Shown piece by piece: positions 7,380 through 14,618 of a stretch of DNA of 32,111 nucleotides. This DNA is from Microcystis aeruginosa LEGE 91341 (lineage in GTDB: Bacteria > Cyanobacteriota > Cyanobacteriia > Cyanobacteriales > Microcystaceae): NCBI RefSeq assembly GCF_015206885.1, contig NZ_JADEXY010000041.1, forward strand, positions 1 through 32,111, in the 5' to 3' direction. The notes beneath the pieces are model-generated. The model worked only from the letters and a program-made list of their open reading frames with translations. It searched no databases and was not told the DNA's origin. The first letter of the stretch is position 1, and every line of letters starts with the position of its first letter. A program made the position numbers and the translations under genes.

Positions 7380-8091
7380 TGGATTTAGAGGGTTTTAGTT
7401 GGCGCTTGAGGGTTGAAGCTGCTCCTAGTGTGCCGAGAGCGAGGAGGCCGAGGATGGCGGATGGTTCAGGAACAGAGGTAGTGTTGCCTAAATTGTAACG
7501 AAAAGACGCGCTTGACAAGGCGGTATTAGCATCGCCTGAGCTAGGATAAGCAGGGCTACTGGCAGTGACATACTGAAAAGGAGTAAAGCCAATATTGCTG
7601 ACGTTGCCCCCCGTAGGAAGCTGCCCACCTTCACCATAAGGATCGCCGAATTTTTTCAGGCCGTATGCAATTACCGAGTAATTGCCCGGTGCTAAATAGA
7701 TAGGGTTGGTAAGGGCTTTGAAGCGAAAGGAACTTTCTAGTGAAGCGCCAGTGCCGCTGGCGATATTGACCGAACCGCCGGTGATGGCTGAGACATTGGC
7801 GTTCGCTGCCCCTGCACCTGAGTTGATTTTAAACAGGGTTACATCATGTGGGTCTACCAAGCCATTCCCGCCCAAGTCGAAAACGCCCAAGTCTATGACA
7901 GTGATGCCTGACCCAGTGACGGTAAATTGGCGACCAATGTTGACTGGCCCGTTGCCGAACGGAAATAGTCCCTGAGTTGCGCCAACACCGCCATAGGACA
8001 ATATAGCAGCCTGTGCAGTCCCAGTTACCGCCAGACTGATGAGTATTACCCCACCTCCCACAGAGTTTTTGACAAGTTTTGCCAATGTCAT
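7351..8091 (-). CDS. PEP-CTERM sorting domain protein
   Basis: A 246-aa secreted protein. The signal peptide is MTLAKLVKNSVGGGVILISLAVTGTAQA, in three parts with cleavage after AQA. A low-complexity, Gly/Ser/Ala-rich beta domain follows (about 29-210), including DLGVFDLGGNGLVDPHDVTLF. The C-terminal sorting signal is VPEPSAILGLLALGTLGAA then basic LKRQLK. PEP-CTERM signals are processed by exosortases, and the proteins usually end up at the cell surface or in exopolysaccharide. No exosortase gene is in the window. ATG 8091 is chosen over upstream in-frame starts because AGAGGAA lies 6-12 bp upstream of it. Its 3' end is one copy of the direct repeat flanking the neighbouring toxin-antitoxin pair. 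Confidence 0.9.
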   Translation of the reverse strand: MTLAKLVKNSVGGGVILISLAVTGTAQAAILSYGGVGATQGLFPFGNGPVNIGRQFTVTGSGITVIDLGVFDLGGNGLVDPHDVTLFKINSGAGAANANVSAITGGSVNIASGTGASLESSFRFKALTNPIYLAPGNYSVIAYGLKKFGDPYGEGGQLPTGGNVSNIGFTPFQYVTASSPAYPSSGDANTALSSASFRYNLGNTTSVPEPSAILGLLALGTLGAASTLKRQLKPSKSTEKATTKVG

Positions 8092-8263
8092 GCCTAAATT
8101 CCTCTTAAAAAATGTATTTTGACCTTGAGAGGCCAGACATAACAATACACATTCCCCCCCCCACAACTGTATTAAAAGCTACAATTTAATAAAGTCTTTA
8201 TATTTCTCTCCCCTAACCAGCGATCGAGATTTTGGGGTTTTTGGGGAGTTCAAGAGCTTGGAA

Positions 8264-8284
8264 TTGTACAATAAGGTTGTACAA
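8264..8284 (+). promoter_or_regulatory. Paired TGTACA operator of the YefM-YoeB module
   Basis: TTGTACAA occurs at 8264-8271 and again at 8277-8284, each a perfect palindrome, with starts 13 bp apart. In E. coli the YefM-YoeB complex binds two palindromes with a TGTACA core in front of its own operon. Here the pair ends 16 bp before the antitoxin ATG, so binding would block transcription. Confidence 0.78.
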
Positions 8285-8300
8285 GTCTCCCCTAAAAATC

Positions 8301-8585
8301 ATGTTAAGCAAAGAAACCACCTACTCTCAGGCGAGAATGAATTTAGCTAGTCTCTTAGATCAGGTGTGTGACGAATCTCAAATTATCGTCATTAAGCGTC
8401 GCAATCAGAAAAATGTGGCTTTAATTGCTGAAGATGAGCTTTCCAGTTTATTAGAGTGTGTTTATTTACTGCGATCGCCAGAAAATGCCCAACGCTTATT
8501 TCGCTCTTTAGCATGGACCCAGACAGAAGATGCAACTCCTCAAACATTAGCTGAATTGAAAGAGGAGTTAGGAATTGACTCCTAA
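8301..8585 (+). CDS. yefM: Phd/YefM-family antitoxin
   Basis: A 94-aa antitoxin. The N-terminal DNA-binding half has the Phd/YefM pattern TTYSQARMNLASLLDQVCDESQIIVIKRRNQKNVALIAEDELSSL, and the C-terminal acidic tail (QTLAELKEELGID) would wrap the toxin. ATG 8301 is chosen over in-frame starts further upstream because these would place the TGTACA operator inside the coding region, and because the family begins at this point. The 3' end overlaps the TTG start of the toxin gene. A HIP1 octamer lies within it (8471-8478). Autorepression is expected from the operator. Confidence 0.9.
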   Translation: MLSKETTYSQARMNLASLLDQVCDESQIIVIKRRNQKNVALIAEDELSSLLECVYLLRSPENAQRLFRSLAWTQTEDATPQTLAELKEELGIDS

Positions 8586-8898
8586 AAGAGAAAATAAGCC
8601 AGATAAACCTAAAAATAATCCTATTCATGGTTATTTCCCCGTTTTTAGTCCTGATTTCAAAGCAGATTTAGCTTGGTGGTATCGGAACGAACCGAAAAAA
8701 GGCGATAAAATTTTAGACTTATTGGCAGATATTTTGGATGGCGATCCGTTTACAGGATTTGGTAAACCCGAACCTCTTAAGTGTATTGCTGCCGATACTT
8801 GGTCACGACGGATCGACTTAGAGCATCGTTTAGTTTATAAAGTCACAGGAAATAAGGTTTATTTTTTACAAGCTCGCTATCATTATCAATCAGGCTAA
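8575..8898 (+). CDS. yoeB: Txe/YoeB-family mRNA-interferase toxin
   Basis: A ribosome-dependent mRNA endonuclease. The family core FSPDFKADLAWWYRNEPKKGDKILDLLADIL is followed by GFGKPEPLK, WSRRIDLEHRLVYKV and the C-terminal catalytic ARYHYQSG; in E. coli YoeB the adjacent His and Tyr near the C-terminus act in cleavage. At 107 aa it is about 20 residues longer than usual, through a polar N-terminal extension (PKRENKPDKPKNNP). No ATG is available in frame. TTG 8575 has AGAGGAG at a good distance upstream and overlaps the antitoxin stop by 11 bp, which is consistent with coupled translation. Confidence 0.9.
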   Translation: MTPKRENKPDKPKNNPIHGYFPVFSPDFKADLAWWYRNEPKKGDKILDLLADILDGDPFTGFGKPEPLKCIAADTWSRRIDLEHRLVYKVTGNKVYFLQARYHYQSG

Positions 8899-9321
8899 AC
8901 TCAGACAAACCCATCAAGAACTGTTACAGCCCACATTCCGTACTAAAAAACAAGGACAAAGAAAATAAGAAAAACGGCTCTCTCGGATTTGGTGGGTAAA
9001 ATGTATTCTAAGATACATTTCTCCTAGCGAGGGGGTGGAACGAACCACAAAGACACAAAGGACACAAAGATTGATCGATCATATAGTAAGTTAAACTTAT
9101 CACACAGACCACTAGAAGAGCCAATCTAAAAATTTTGTTGGGTAAGACTTTTAGACCTTTTGGAAATCAAAAAGTACTGGGCATGGGAGTGATCAGGGGG
9201 AAAATTCAGGCACTTTTTCCCTGAAAATTAGGTAATTAGCCACCTTAAAACCAGTAAAACCCCACACCCCACATCCCACACTCTGCCCCCAGGAAAAACT
9301 CTTTTAGCAGACCCTAATTAA
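8899..9321. other. Intergenic region without a recognisable gene
   Basis: A short open stretch continues in another frame past the toxin stop to TAA at 8966-8968 (tail QELLQPTFRTKKQGQRK), possibly the end of a lost gene. A perfect 8-bp hairpin, AAATGTAT (8999-9006) with ATACATTT (9013-9020), follows. Next come an ACAAAGACACAAAGGACACA-type short repeat near 9050 and a CCCACACCCCACATCCCACA run near 9263. Nothing else is identifiable. Confidence 0.5.
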
Positions 9322-10605
9322 TTAATACCAATAACTAGAACTTTGTTGGGGCTCAGGGGCAAAAGCTAACCAGTAAGGGAATTGTAAAAGAGCGAAATTG
9401 AGCCTTTCTTCGGTATCATCTATGATAATGAGCGGTGAATACTTATCCTCGATTAAACGTTCCGCTTTTTGAATTAAAGCTTCCGGAGACTCAAAGAGAA
9501 CGATGCCGCGGTCTGGTCCAAAATCGGCGCGGGAAATGCCGAGACAATCTTGGAGACCGCGCCGCCATTCGCCTAAACGTTCGGGACTATTAGCCAGAAC
9601 GAGAGAACGGAAGCGATCGCCCTGTAATTCCGCCATAATCGAGATAATTGCCGAAGCCACCAGAATATTCTGGAGACGGCTGCCCATACCGCGAACCGTA
9701 CCCCGGCCCCCCTGTTTAAAGAACCACTGTTGCACCCGTTCGGCGTGAATTGGTTCAAAAGTGCGCCGTAATTGCCAAGGGGGACCGTAATAGTCAGGAC
9801 GACTGCGATAACGGTCTAAAAGAGTTTGGATGCGCTGATTTTGCTCAGAAAAGCCCTGTCTGGGGGTAGATTGTCCCACTGGTTCCGATTCATAACCCGA
9901 ACGGTTAGAGCGACGGGGTTCTTGCCAATTATCCCGGCCCTGGTTACTGCTGCGGGGGGGACGGGGACTTTCTTCGCGATCATCCCGGCCTTGACTGCCA
10001 CGGGATGGACGGGGGTTTTCCTCCCGTTCAGTCCGCAGGGGAGGTTCCACGGGTCGGGGGGATTTTTCGGGGGTTTCAAAACGGGGTAATTCCAACTGTT
10101 CGGCAGCCGCGGCCAAATCCTGTAAACTGCCCACCAGATAGTCTTTAAATCCCTGAACCCGCACGGCTAGTTCCTGGGAGACTCCGGCGAAATTACTCCG
10201 CATTTCCTGCCGAATCCGCTCACGACGGCGTTCTAACTGTTCGATCGCCACTTCTAAAGCCTGTTTGCGTTGTTCTAGGTCTTTTACGCCTTCCTTGAGC
10301 ATTCTTTCGATTTGAGCTTTGATATCCCCCAATTCCTCGGCGATCAAGCGTTCTTTTTCCGCTTTTAATGCCGAGATTTCTGCCGCTAGGCTCTGTTTTT
10401 GCCGTTCTAGAGCCTCGATTTCTGCTCGTAGGGGTTGCGCTTGGGCTGCGGGAACTAATTCGCCTTCGGGGACGGTTTCCGATGGCAGGGGATTCTCTAC
10501 TGGGCGATCGTTCCAGAGATCATCAAAACTAAATTCTTCGACAGATTCATTGGGTAAGTCTGTCATTTTGTCAAGGGGTAAAACATTAAAATCTTCTGAA
10601 GTCAT
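9322..10605 (-). CDS. DUF3086 domain-containing coiled-coil protein
   Basis: A 427-aa cyanobacterial protein of unknown function. An acidic N-terminus (SVEEFSFDDLWND) is followed by a long coiled coil (about residues 57-140, LRAEIEALERQKQSLAAEIS onward). Then comes an Arg/Pro/Ser-rich, charged low-complexity linker (about 175-260, with GRDD/GRDN repeats). The conserved C-terminal DUF3086 domain (about 265-425, from QRIQTLLDRYRSRPDYYGPPWQ) contains GGRGTVRGMGSRLQNILVASA and SPLIIIDDTEE. No catalytic motif is recognised. ATG 10605 is preferred. A TTG at 10656 would add 17 residues and ATG 10566 would remove 13; none has a strong ribosome-binding site. The architecture suggests a scaffold or nucleic-acid-associated protein, but this is a guess. 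Confidence 0.85.
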   Translation of the reverse strand: MTSEDFNVLPLDKMTDLPNESVEEFSFDDLWNDRPVENPLPSETVPEGELVPAAQAQPLRAEIEALERQKQSLAAEISALKAEKERLIAEELGDIKAQIERMLKEGVKDLEQRKQALEVAIEQLERRRERIRQEMRSNFAGVSQELAVRVQGFKDYLVGSLQDLAAAAEQLELPRFETPEKSPRPVEPPLRTEREENPRPSRGSQGRDDREESPRPPRSSNQGRDNWQEPRRSNRSGYESEPVGQSTPRQGFSEQNQRIQTLLDRYRSRPDYYGPPWQLRRTFEPIHAERVQQWFFKQGGRGTVRGMGSRLQNILVASAIISIMAELQGDRFRSLVLANSPERLGEWRRGLQDCLGISRADFGPDRGIVLFESPEALIQKAERLIEDKYSPLIIIDDTEERLNFALLQFPYWLAFAPEPQQSSSYWY

Positions 10606-10676
10606 CGGCTTTAGAAATGCAGAGCGAACAGAGGGCCAAGGCAGGTAATTAAGCAAGTGGTTCTAATTAATAGACG

Positions 10677-10816
10677 ATATATCTTGCCTTTGATCCCCCC
10701 TGCCCCCCTTAATAAGGGGGGTGCCGATAGGCGGGGGATCCCCCCCTGCCCCCCTTAATAAGGGGGGTGCCGATAGGCGGGGGGATTTGACAATTTTTAA
10801 CACCTACCTACTTAAG
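10677..10816. repeat. C-run/G-run hairpin repeat, copy B (inverted)
   Basis: In inverted orientation it matches copies A and C: the right edge reads ACACCTACCTACTTAAG, the complement of the CTTAAGTAGGTAGGTGT start. Inside, a unit of about 46 bp containing CCCCCCTTAATAAGGGGGG then TGCCGATAGGCGGGG is present twice in tandem (about 10691-10736 and 10737-10783). Each unit can fold into a 9-bp C/G hairpin. Confidence 0.82.
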
Positions 10817-10849
10817 ACGCTATTAGCTAGATTTCATTTTATCTCAATC

Positions 10850-11266
10850 TTAGTTCGCTTCTGAGTCGATCGCCTGCGATGCTGCTAAAGGACAGTATTT
10901 TTCGAGACACAGTCTCAGGGTTGCGCTGTCAAAGATAATGGGCAAAAAATGAATGCTGTTAATTTCTTTGAAATAAAATAGGATTGGGACTTTATTCCAG
11001 AAAATCCGCCAATTTTGCCATTCTTGGTAGGGAAAGGAGCGAATTTGTTGCCCAGATAGATAGACATCTAGGGAAGTGGGGGTAAACTGGAGACGAATGC
11101 GGGTAGTCTGGAACATCAAGAATAGTCCTAACAGGGAGAAAATTATGCCGAGCCAGACCTGTAAAAAGAGTAAAGGCAGCGATAAAATTACCAAAAACAG
11201 GGGAATTCGATAGTTAGGAGCCAGTTCGATCGTTCCTGTTACTTCTTGCGGGGAAATAGTTTTCAT
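10850..11266 (-). CDS. DUF3119 family membrane protein
   Basis: A 138-aa protein of a family shared by cyanobacteria and plastid-bearing eukaryotes. Two adjacent hydrophobic segments (about residues 20-52, YRIPLFLVILSLPLLFLQVW and LGIIFSLLGLFLMF) precede a beta-rich soluble part (TRIRLQFTPTSLDVYLSGQQIRSFPYQEWQNWRIFW). The C-terminal region (about 95-125) carries FKEINSIHFLPIIFD. No enzymatic motif is seen and the function is not established to my knowledge. It lies 39 bp downstream of the ABC ATPase gene on the same strand and may be co-transcribed with it. Confidence 0.83.
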   Translation of the reverse strand: MKTISPQEVTGTIELAPNYRIPLFLVILSLPLLFLQVWLGIIFSLLGLFLMFQTTRIRLQFTPTSLDVYLSGQQIRSFPYQEWQNWRIFWNKVPILFYFKEINSIHFLPIIFDSATLRLCLEKYCPLAASQAIDSEAN

Positions 11267-11305
11267 CGGGGTCCCTATCGGCAGTCAGCCAAAATATCTT
11301 CGCTT

Positions 11306-12106
11306 CTAGTTTATCCCATTGTTTTTCGATAGGCGATCGAGATAATCGAGACTCGATCGGCGATGATCTGGAGGTGTCATGGCATTGTAGAAAGAGACTT
11401 TACCCCCATAGGCGCGCCGGAGATTAAAATCAGTTAAGACCTTAGATCGTTGATCGGCGAGGATCAATTCTTTATTTAAGAGGATTAAATCAGCAAAATG
11501 GGTGATAGATTCGCCTAAATCATGGTTAACCACCATGACAATTTTATTTTCTTGGGCTAACTCACCAAAGATATTAAACAGAATCCCCTCGGTTTTTTGA
11601 TCTACCCCAACGAAAGGTTCATCAAAACAGAAAATCTCCGCTTCTTGGGCCAAAGATCTGGCTAAAAAGACTCTTTGCTGTTGTCCTCCCGACAACTGAC
11701 CGAGGGGACGATGGCGTAAATCAGCCATTTCCACCCGTTCTAGGGCATTTAAAGCCTTTTGACGACTAATATGGGAAAAAGGACGAAACCAACCCGTTTT
11801 TCTGACTCTCCCCATCATTACCACATCCCAAGCGGTGACGGGATAGGTCCAGTCGATTTGAGATCTTTGGGGAACATAAGCGACTTTATCGAGTTGTTGC
11901 TGTAGAGATTGCCCTTGATAGTTAACGCTTCCCTGTTGTACGCGAATTAATCCTAGCATGGCTTTGATCAGGGTACTTTTGCCCGCACCGTTGGGACCGA
12001 TAATACCGGTTAATCGTCCGGGATGAATTTTCAGGGTGATATCCCGTAGGGCCTCCACGCCGCGATAATATACTCCCAGATGACTAACTGTAATTGTCCT
12101 TTGCAT
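11306..12106 (-). CDS. Metal-type ABC transporter ATP-binding protein (Mn/Zn family)
   Basis: A 266-aa nucleotide-binding subunit. Walker A is GPNGAGKST (37-45). The Q-loop region is YVPQRSQIDWTYPVTAWDVVMMGR, the phrase typical of manganese/zinc/iron chelate importers of the MntA/ZnuC/TroB group. The signature is LSGGQQQR, Walker B is IFCFDEP, and the switch histidine is in VVNHD. Family members pair with a multi-helix permease and a metal-binding lipoprotein. Neither gene is next to it here: ftsY lies upstream and the DUF3119 gene downstream. Its permease must therefore be elsewhere, or it serves another membrane partner. The metal cannot be decided from the ATPase alone. Confidence 0.87.
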   Translation of the reverse strand: MQRTITVSHLGVYYRGVEALRDITLKIHPGRLTGIIGPNGAGKSTLIKAMLGLIRVQQGSVNYQGQSLQQQLDKVAYVPQRSQIDWTYPVTAWDVVMMGRVRKTGWFRPFSHISRQKALNALERVEMADLRHRPLGQLSGGQQQRVFLARSLAQEAEIFCFDEPFVGVDQKTEGILFNIFGELAQENKIVMVVNHDLGESITHFADLILLNKELILADQRSKVLTDFNLRRAYGGKVSFYNAMTPPDHRRSSLDYLDRLSKNNGIN

Positions 12107-12200
12107 AGTTTTTACCCCGAGTCTCCAGTTCTAGCATAACTAAAAATGAGACAAATATGAAGCAACCATGAAAAGATTATGAAAGATAGCTAGGGTGAGA

Positions 12201-13535
12201 TCAATCGCCACTCAGTAAAGCTTCCACGAATTCGTAACTGGAAAAAGGCCGCAGATCCTCGATTCCTTCCCCGGCGCCGACAAAGCGAATCGGGAGGTTA
12301 AGCTGACGCGCTACGGCAAGGGCAACACCCCCTTTAGCTGTACCATCGATTTTAGTCAGGATCACGCCGCTTAATTGGGCAGCTTCCGAGAAGACTTCTG
12401 CTTGTCGCAGGCCGTTTTGTCCTAAAGTGGCATCGAGAACTAGAAGGGATTCCACCACGGCACTCTCGGCTTTTTTGTCGATAATGCGGCGAATTTTGCT
12501 TAATTCTGCCATTAAGTTCTTTTTATTCTGCAATCTTCCCGCCGTATCCACTAAGAGTAATTCTACCTCCCTGGATTTAGCGGCCTCGATACCATCGTAC
12601 ACCACGGCGGCTGGGTCGGTATTTTTGCCCGGGTTGGCAATGACTTCGACTTGCGATCGCTCTCCCCAAACTTTCACCTGTTCCACGGCAGCGGCACGAA
12701 AGGTGTCGGCAGCGGCAATTATACAGCTATAGCCAGATTGTTTAGATAAATGGGCTAATTTGCCGATAGTCGTTGTTTTACCGACTCCGTTAACTCCTGT
12801 GAGCATCCAGATATTTAATTTGCCCTTTTCTGGCTCAAAACCAGGGTTGCTATAATTGGCTAAAGGTGCATCTAAAATCTCGCGGATAATTTCTTTGAGA
12901 TATTCGATCGCTTTTTCGGGGGGCAGAGCTTCCTGTTTTAGCTTATTTTGGAGGGTAGTGATGATATAATCGGTGGCATCTACCCCCACATCGGCCTGAA
13001 GCAATAAAGCTTCGATTTCCTCCACCGCGTCTTGATTGAGGGGACCCTGACCGACCACGGCCTTAAGCTGATTGACCAAGCTGCGGCGCGTTTTGCCTAA
13101 ACCCTGACGCAATTTTTTTAACCAGGTGATTTCTTCTTCCGAAACGTCCTCTGCTTGTCGTCCCTGATTGGCTAAAACTTTGGCCGACCAGATAAAGTCC
13201 TCATCTGGTTCTGTGGGGGTTTCGATGGCGGTTTCTTTGAGAATTTCGAGGCGATCGGATTTTTTCAGCCATGCGGGGGTATTATCCTCGGTTTCTTCTT
13301 CTTTAACTGGTTCTTGCTCTTGCGGAGGTTCTGTTTCAGCAATAGATGTTTCAGGGGTTTCGCTCACGACGGCCTCGGCCGTGGCTTTTTTCTCTTGAAT
13401 ATTTTTAAAGGCTTTTTTGGCCCAATCTAAATACTCTTCCTGACTGGTTGTCTCGCTGGGGGTTTCCTCTACGGGTGCGGGGGGTGCTTGTTCTTGTTCG
13501 GGTTGGACTTTCTGACGACGGAACCAGTTAAACAT
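12201..13535 (-). CDS. ftsY: Signal recognition particle receptor FtsY
   Basis: SRP receptor GTPase that docks ribosome-SRP complexes at the membrane. An acidic, Glu/Pro/Thr-rich N-terminal A domain (about residues 1-130) is followed by the helical N domain (about 135-225: WLKKLRQGLGKTRRSLVNQL). The NG GTPase has G1 GVNGVGKTTT, AADTFRAAAVEQ, G3 DTAGR, G4 TKIDGTAKGG and the closing GAGEGIEDLRPF. At 444 aa with an acidic extension it is a normal bacterial FtsY rather than Ffh, since it has no Met-rich M domain. The ATG at 13535 has AGGAG-type sequence (TCTCCTA on the plus strand) just upstream. It is divergent from the Uma2 gene. Confidence 0.97.
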   Translation of the reverse strand: MFNWFRRQKVQPEQEQAPPAPVEETPSETTSQEEYLDWAKKAFKNIQEKKATAEAVVSETPETSIAETEPPQEQEPVKEEETEDNTPAWLKKSDRLEILKETAIETPTEPDEDFIWSAKVLANQGRQAEDVSEEEITWLKKLRQGLGKTRRSLVNQLKAVVGQGPLNQDAVEEIEALLLQADVGVDATDYIITTLQNKLKQEALPPEKAIEYLKEIIREILDAPLANYSNPGFEPEKGKLNIWMLTGVNGVGKTTTIGKLAHLSKQSGYSCIIAAADTFRAAAVEQVKVWGERSQVEVIANPGKNTDPAAVVYDGIEAAKSREVELLLVDTAGRLQNKKNLMAELSKIRRIIDKKAESAVVESLLVLDATLGQNGLRQAEVFSEAAQLSGVILTKIDGTAKGGVALAVARQLNLPIRFVGAGEGIEDLRPFSSYEFVEALLSGD

Positions 13536-13740
13536 AGGAGAAACTAAACATAAAACTATTTATCTAGTTTATCTTAACCCTTGAAGTGAGCAATTTTGAT
13601 AGTTAGATTTTTAATTATGGATTTCTTCGCATTTTTTGCCAGAGATTAAGGAAAAAATGATAGCCTTGCTCAAGGATAACTTTATCTCTTTTTAGGGAAA
13701 TGCTGTATCCTAGAAAATAGAATAGGAAGGAGAGTCAAAA

Positions 13741-14328
13741 ATGTTAAGCGCTACCGAAACTAAATATTATACTCCCGAAGAATATCTAGCTCTGGAGGAA
13801 ACGTCCGAGGATAAACATGAATATCGTCAAGGAGAAATTATCCCAATGGTAGGAGCCACCACTAATCATAATCAGATTTGTCTAAATTTTTGCCGTAATT
13901 TTCCCTTAAATATCAATAATCAAGATTATTATACTTATATGGAAACGGTGCGTTTATGGCTGTCAGATTATAGTATTTACACCTATCCCGATGTGATGGT
14001 GATTAAAGGTCAACCTCTCTATCAAGGGAATAGTCAATCTAACGTGATCAATCCTTTAATTATTGTCGAAGTTCTCTCCAATTCTACCCAAGCTTATGAT
14101 CGAGGGGATAAGTTTAAATTCTATCGTTCCTTGCCAACTTTTCAGGAATATATTCTGATCGAACAATCTAGTTATAGTGTGGAACGTTACTATAAACAAA
14201 AGGATGATCAATGGTTAATTGATTTCGTCACTGGGGAAAATGCAGTTTTACAATTGGTGTCGGTAGATTGGCAGATTTCTTTGCAAGATTTATATCAAAG
14301 AGTCAATTTTGACCTAGCAGAAACCTAA
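13741..14328 (+). CDS. Uma2 family (DUF820) putative endonuclease
   Basis: A 195-aa protein with the PD-(D/E)XK-like Uma2 fold. The opening is [32 protein letters not shown]. The presumed metal-binding residues are D84 (YPDVMVI), E110 (LIIVEVLS) and lysines in GDKFKFYR, followed by EYILIEQ. The family is hugely expanded in cyanobacteria. Nuclease activity is predicted from the fold, and the biological role is unknown. The ATG has GGAAGGAGAG at good spacing. A promoter is likely within the roughly 200 bp shared with the divergent ftsY. No partner gene is evident; the 61-aa protein downstream has its own promoter-like element. Confidence 0.9.
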   Translation: MLSATETKYYTPEEYLALEETSEDKHEYRQGEIIPMVGATTNHNQICLNFCRNFPLNINNQDYYTYMETVRLWLSDYSIYTYPDVMVIKGQPLYQGNSQSNVINPLIIVEVLSNSTQAYDRGDKFKFYRSLPTFQEYILIEQSSYSVERYYKQKDDQWLIDFVTGENAVLQLVSVDWQISLQDLYQRVNFDLAET

Positions 14329-14397
14329 AATTAAGAGAAAGGTGAAAAAGAGTCGCTGTCAAGAAAATCGTCATCTCAAAATAGCCAACTTTTTTGG

Positions 14398-14403
14398 TAT
14401 AAT
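14398..14403 (+). promoter_or_regulatory. -10 element ahead of the PCP-reductase-like gene
   Basis: A perfect TATAAT (14398-14403) lies 25 bp before ATG 14429. No good -35 is seen at 16-18 bp. Its position downstream of the alternative start at 14342 supports the shorter protein. Confidence 0.5.
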
Positions 14404-14428
14404 AGACGGACTACTATATGTTAAATCT

Positions 14429-14614
14429 ATGGACGCTCTAGATTTTTCCGATCAACTACAATGGACCGCAGAAGCAAAAGCAAAACTGAAAAATATTCCC
14501 TATTTCGTTCGTTCCCAAGCGCGTCAAAGGATAGAAGAATTAGCTCGTCATGCCGGTTCCGATCGAGTTACCGTGGAAATGGTAGAACAGGCTAGAGTAG
14601 AATTCGGACAGTAG
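14429..14614 (+). CDS. PCP-reductase-like small protein (ChlB C-terminal domain family)
   Basis: A 61-aa stand-alone version of the small helical domain that ends the B subunit of light-independent protochlorophyllide reductase (PCP_red): [51 protein letters not shown]. In ChlB this domain caps the substrate site. What the free form does is not known to me. The start at ATG 14429 is preferred: an in-frame GTG at 14342 would add 29 residues unlike the family, and TATAAT lies between the two. It converges on moaA with only 4 bp between stop codons. Confidence 0.82.
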   Translation: MDALDFSDQLQWTAEAKAKLKNIPYFVRSQARQRIEELARHAGSDRVTVEMVEQARVEFGQ

Positions 14615-14618
14615 ATTT

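Noticed and set aside
6591-8898. The two toxin-antitoxin pairs and the PEP-CTERM gene as one defence island
   Set aside because: No restriction, CRISPR, Abi or other defence gene accompanies them. The families differ and each pair has its own context, so a joint system is not supported.
8999-9020. Hairpin AAATGTAT/ATACATTT as an IS200/IS605 end
   Set aside because: No transposase and no second hairpin end were found nearby. A single 8-bp stem in AT-rich DNA is weak evidence.
9826-10089. An 87-aa plus-strand open frame opposite the DUF3086 gene
   Set aside because: It is the antisense of the Arg/Pro-rich linker. Its Gly/Phe/Ala-rich composition follows from codon bias on the other strand and it resembles no family.
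12427-12732. A 101-aa plus-strand open frame inside ftsY
   Set aside because: It lies wholly opposite the conserved GTPase domain of ftsY, has no ribosome-binding site and no recognisable motif.
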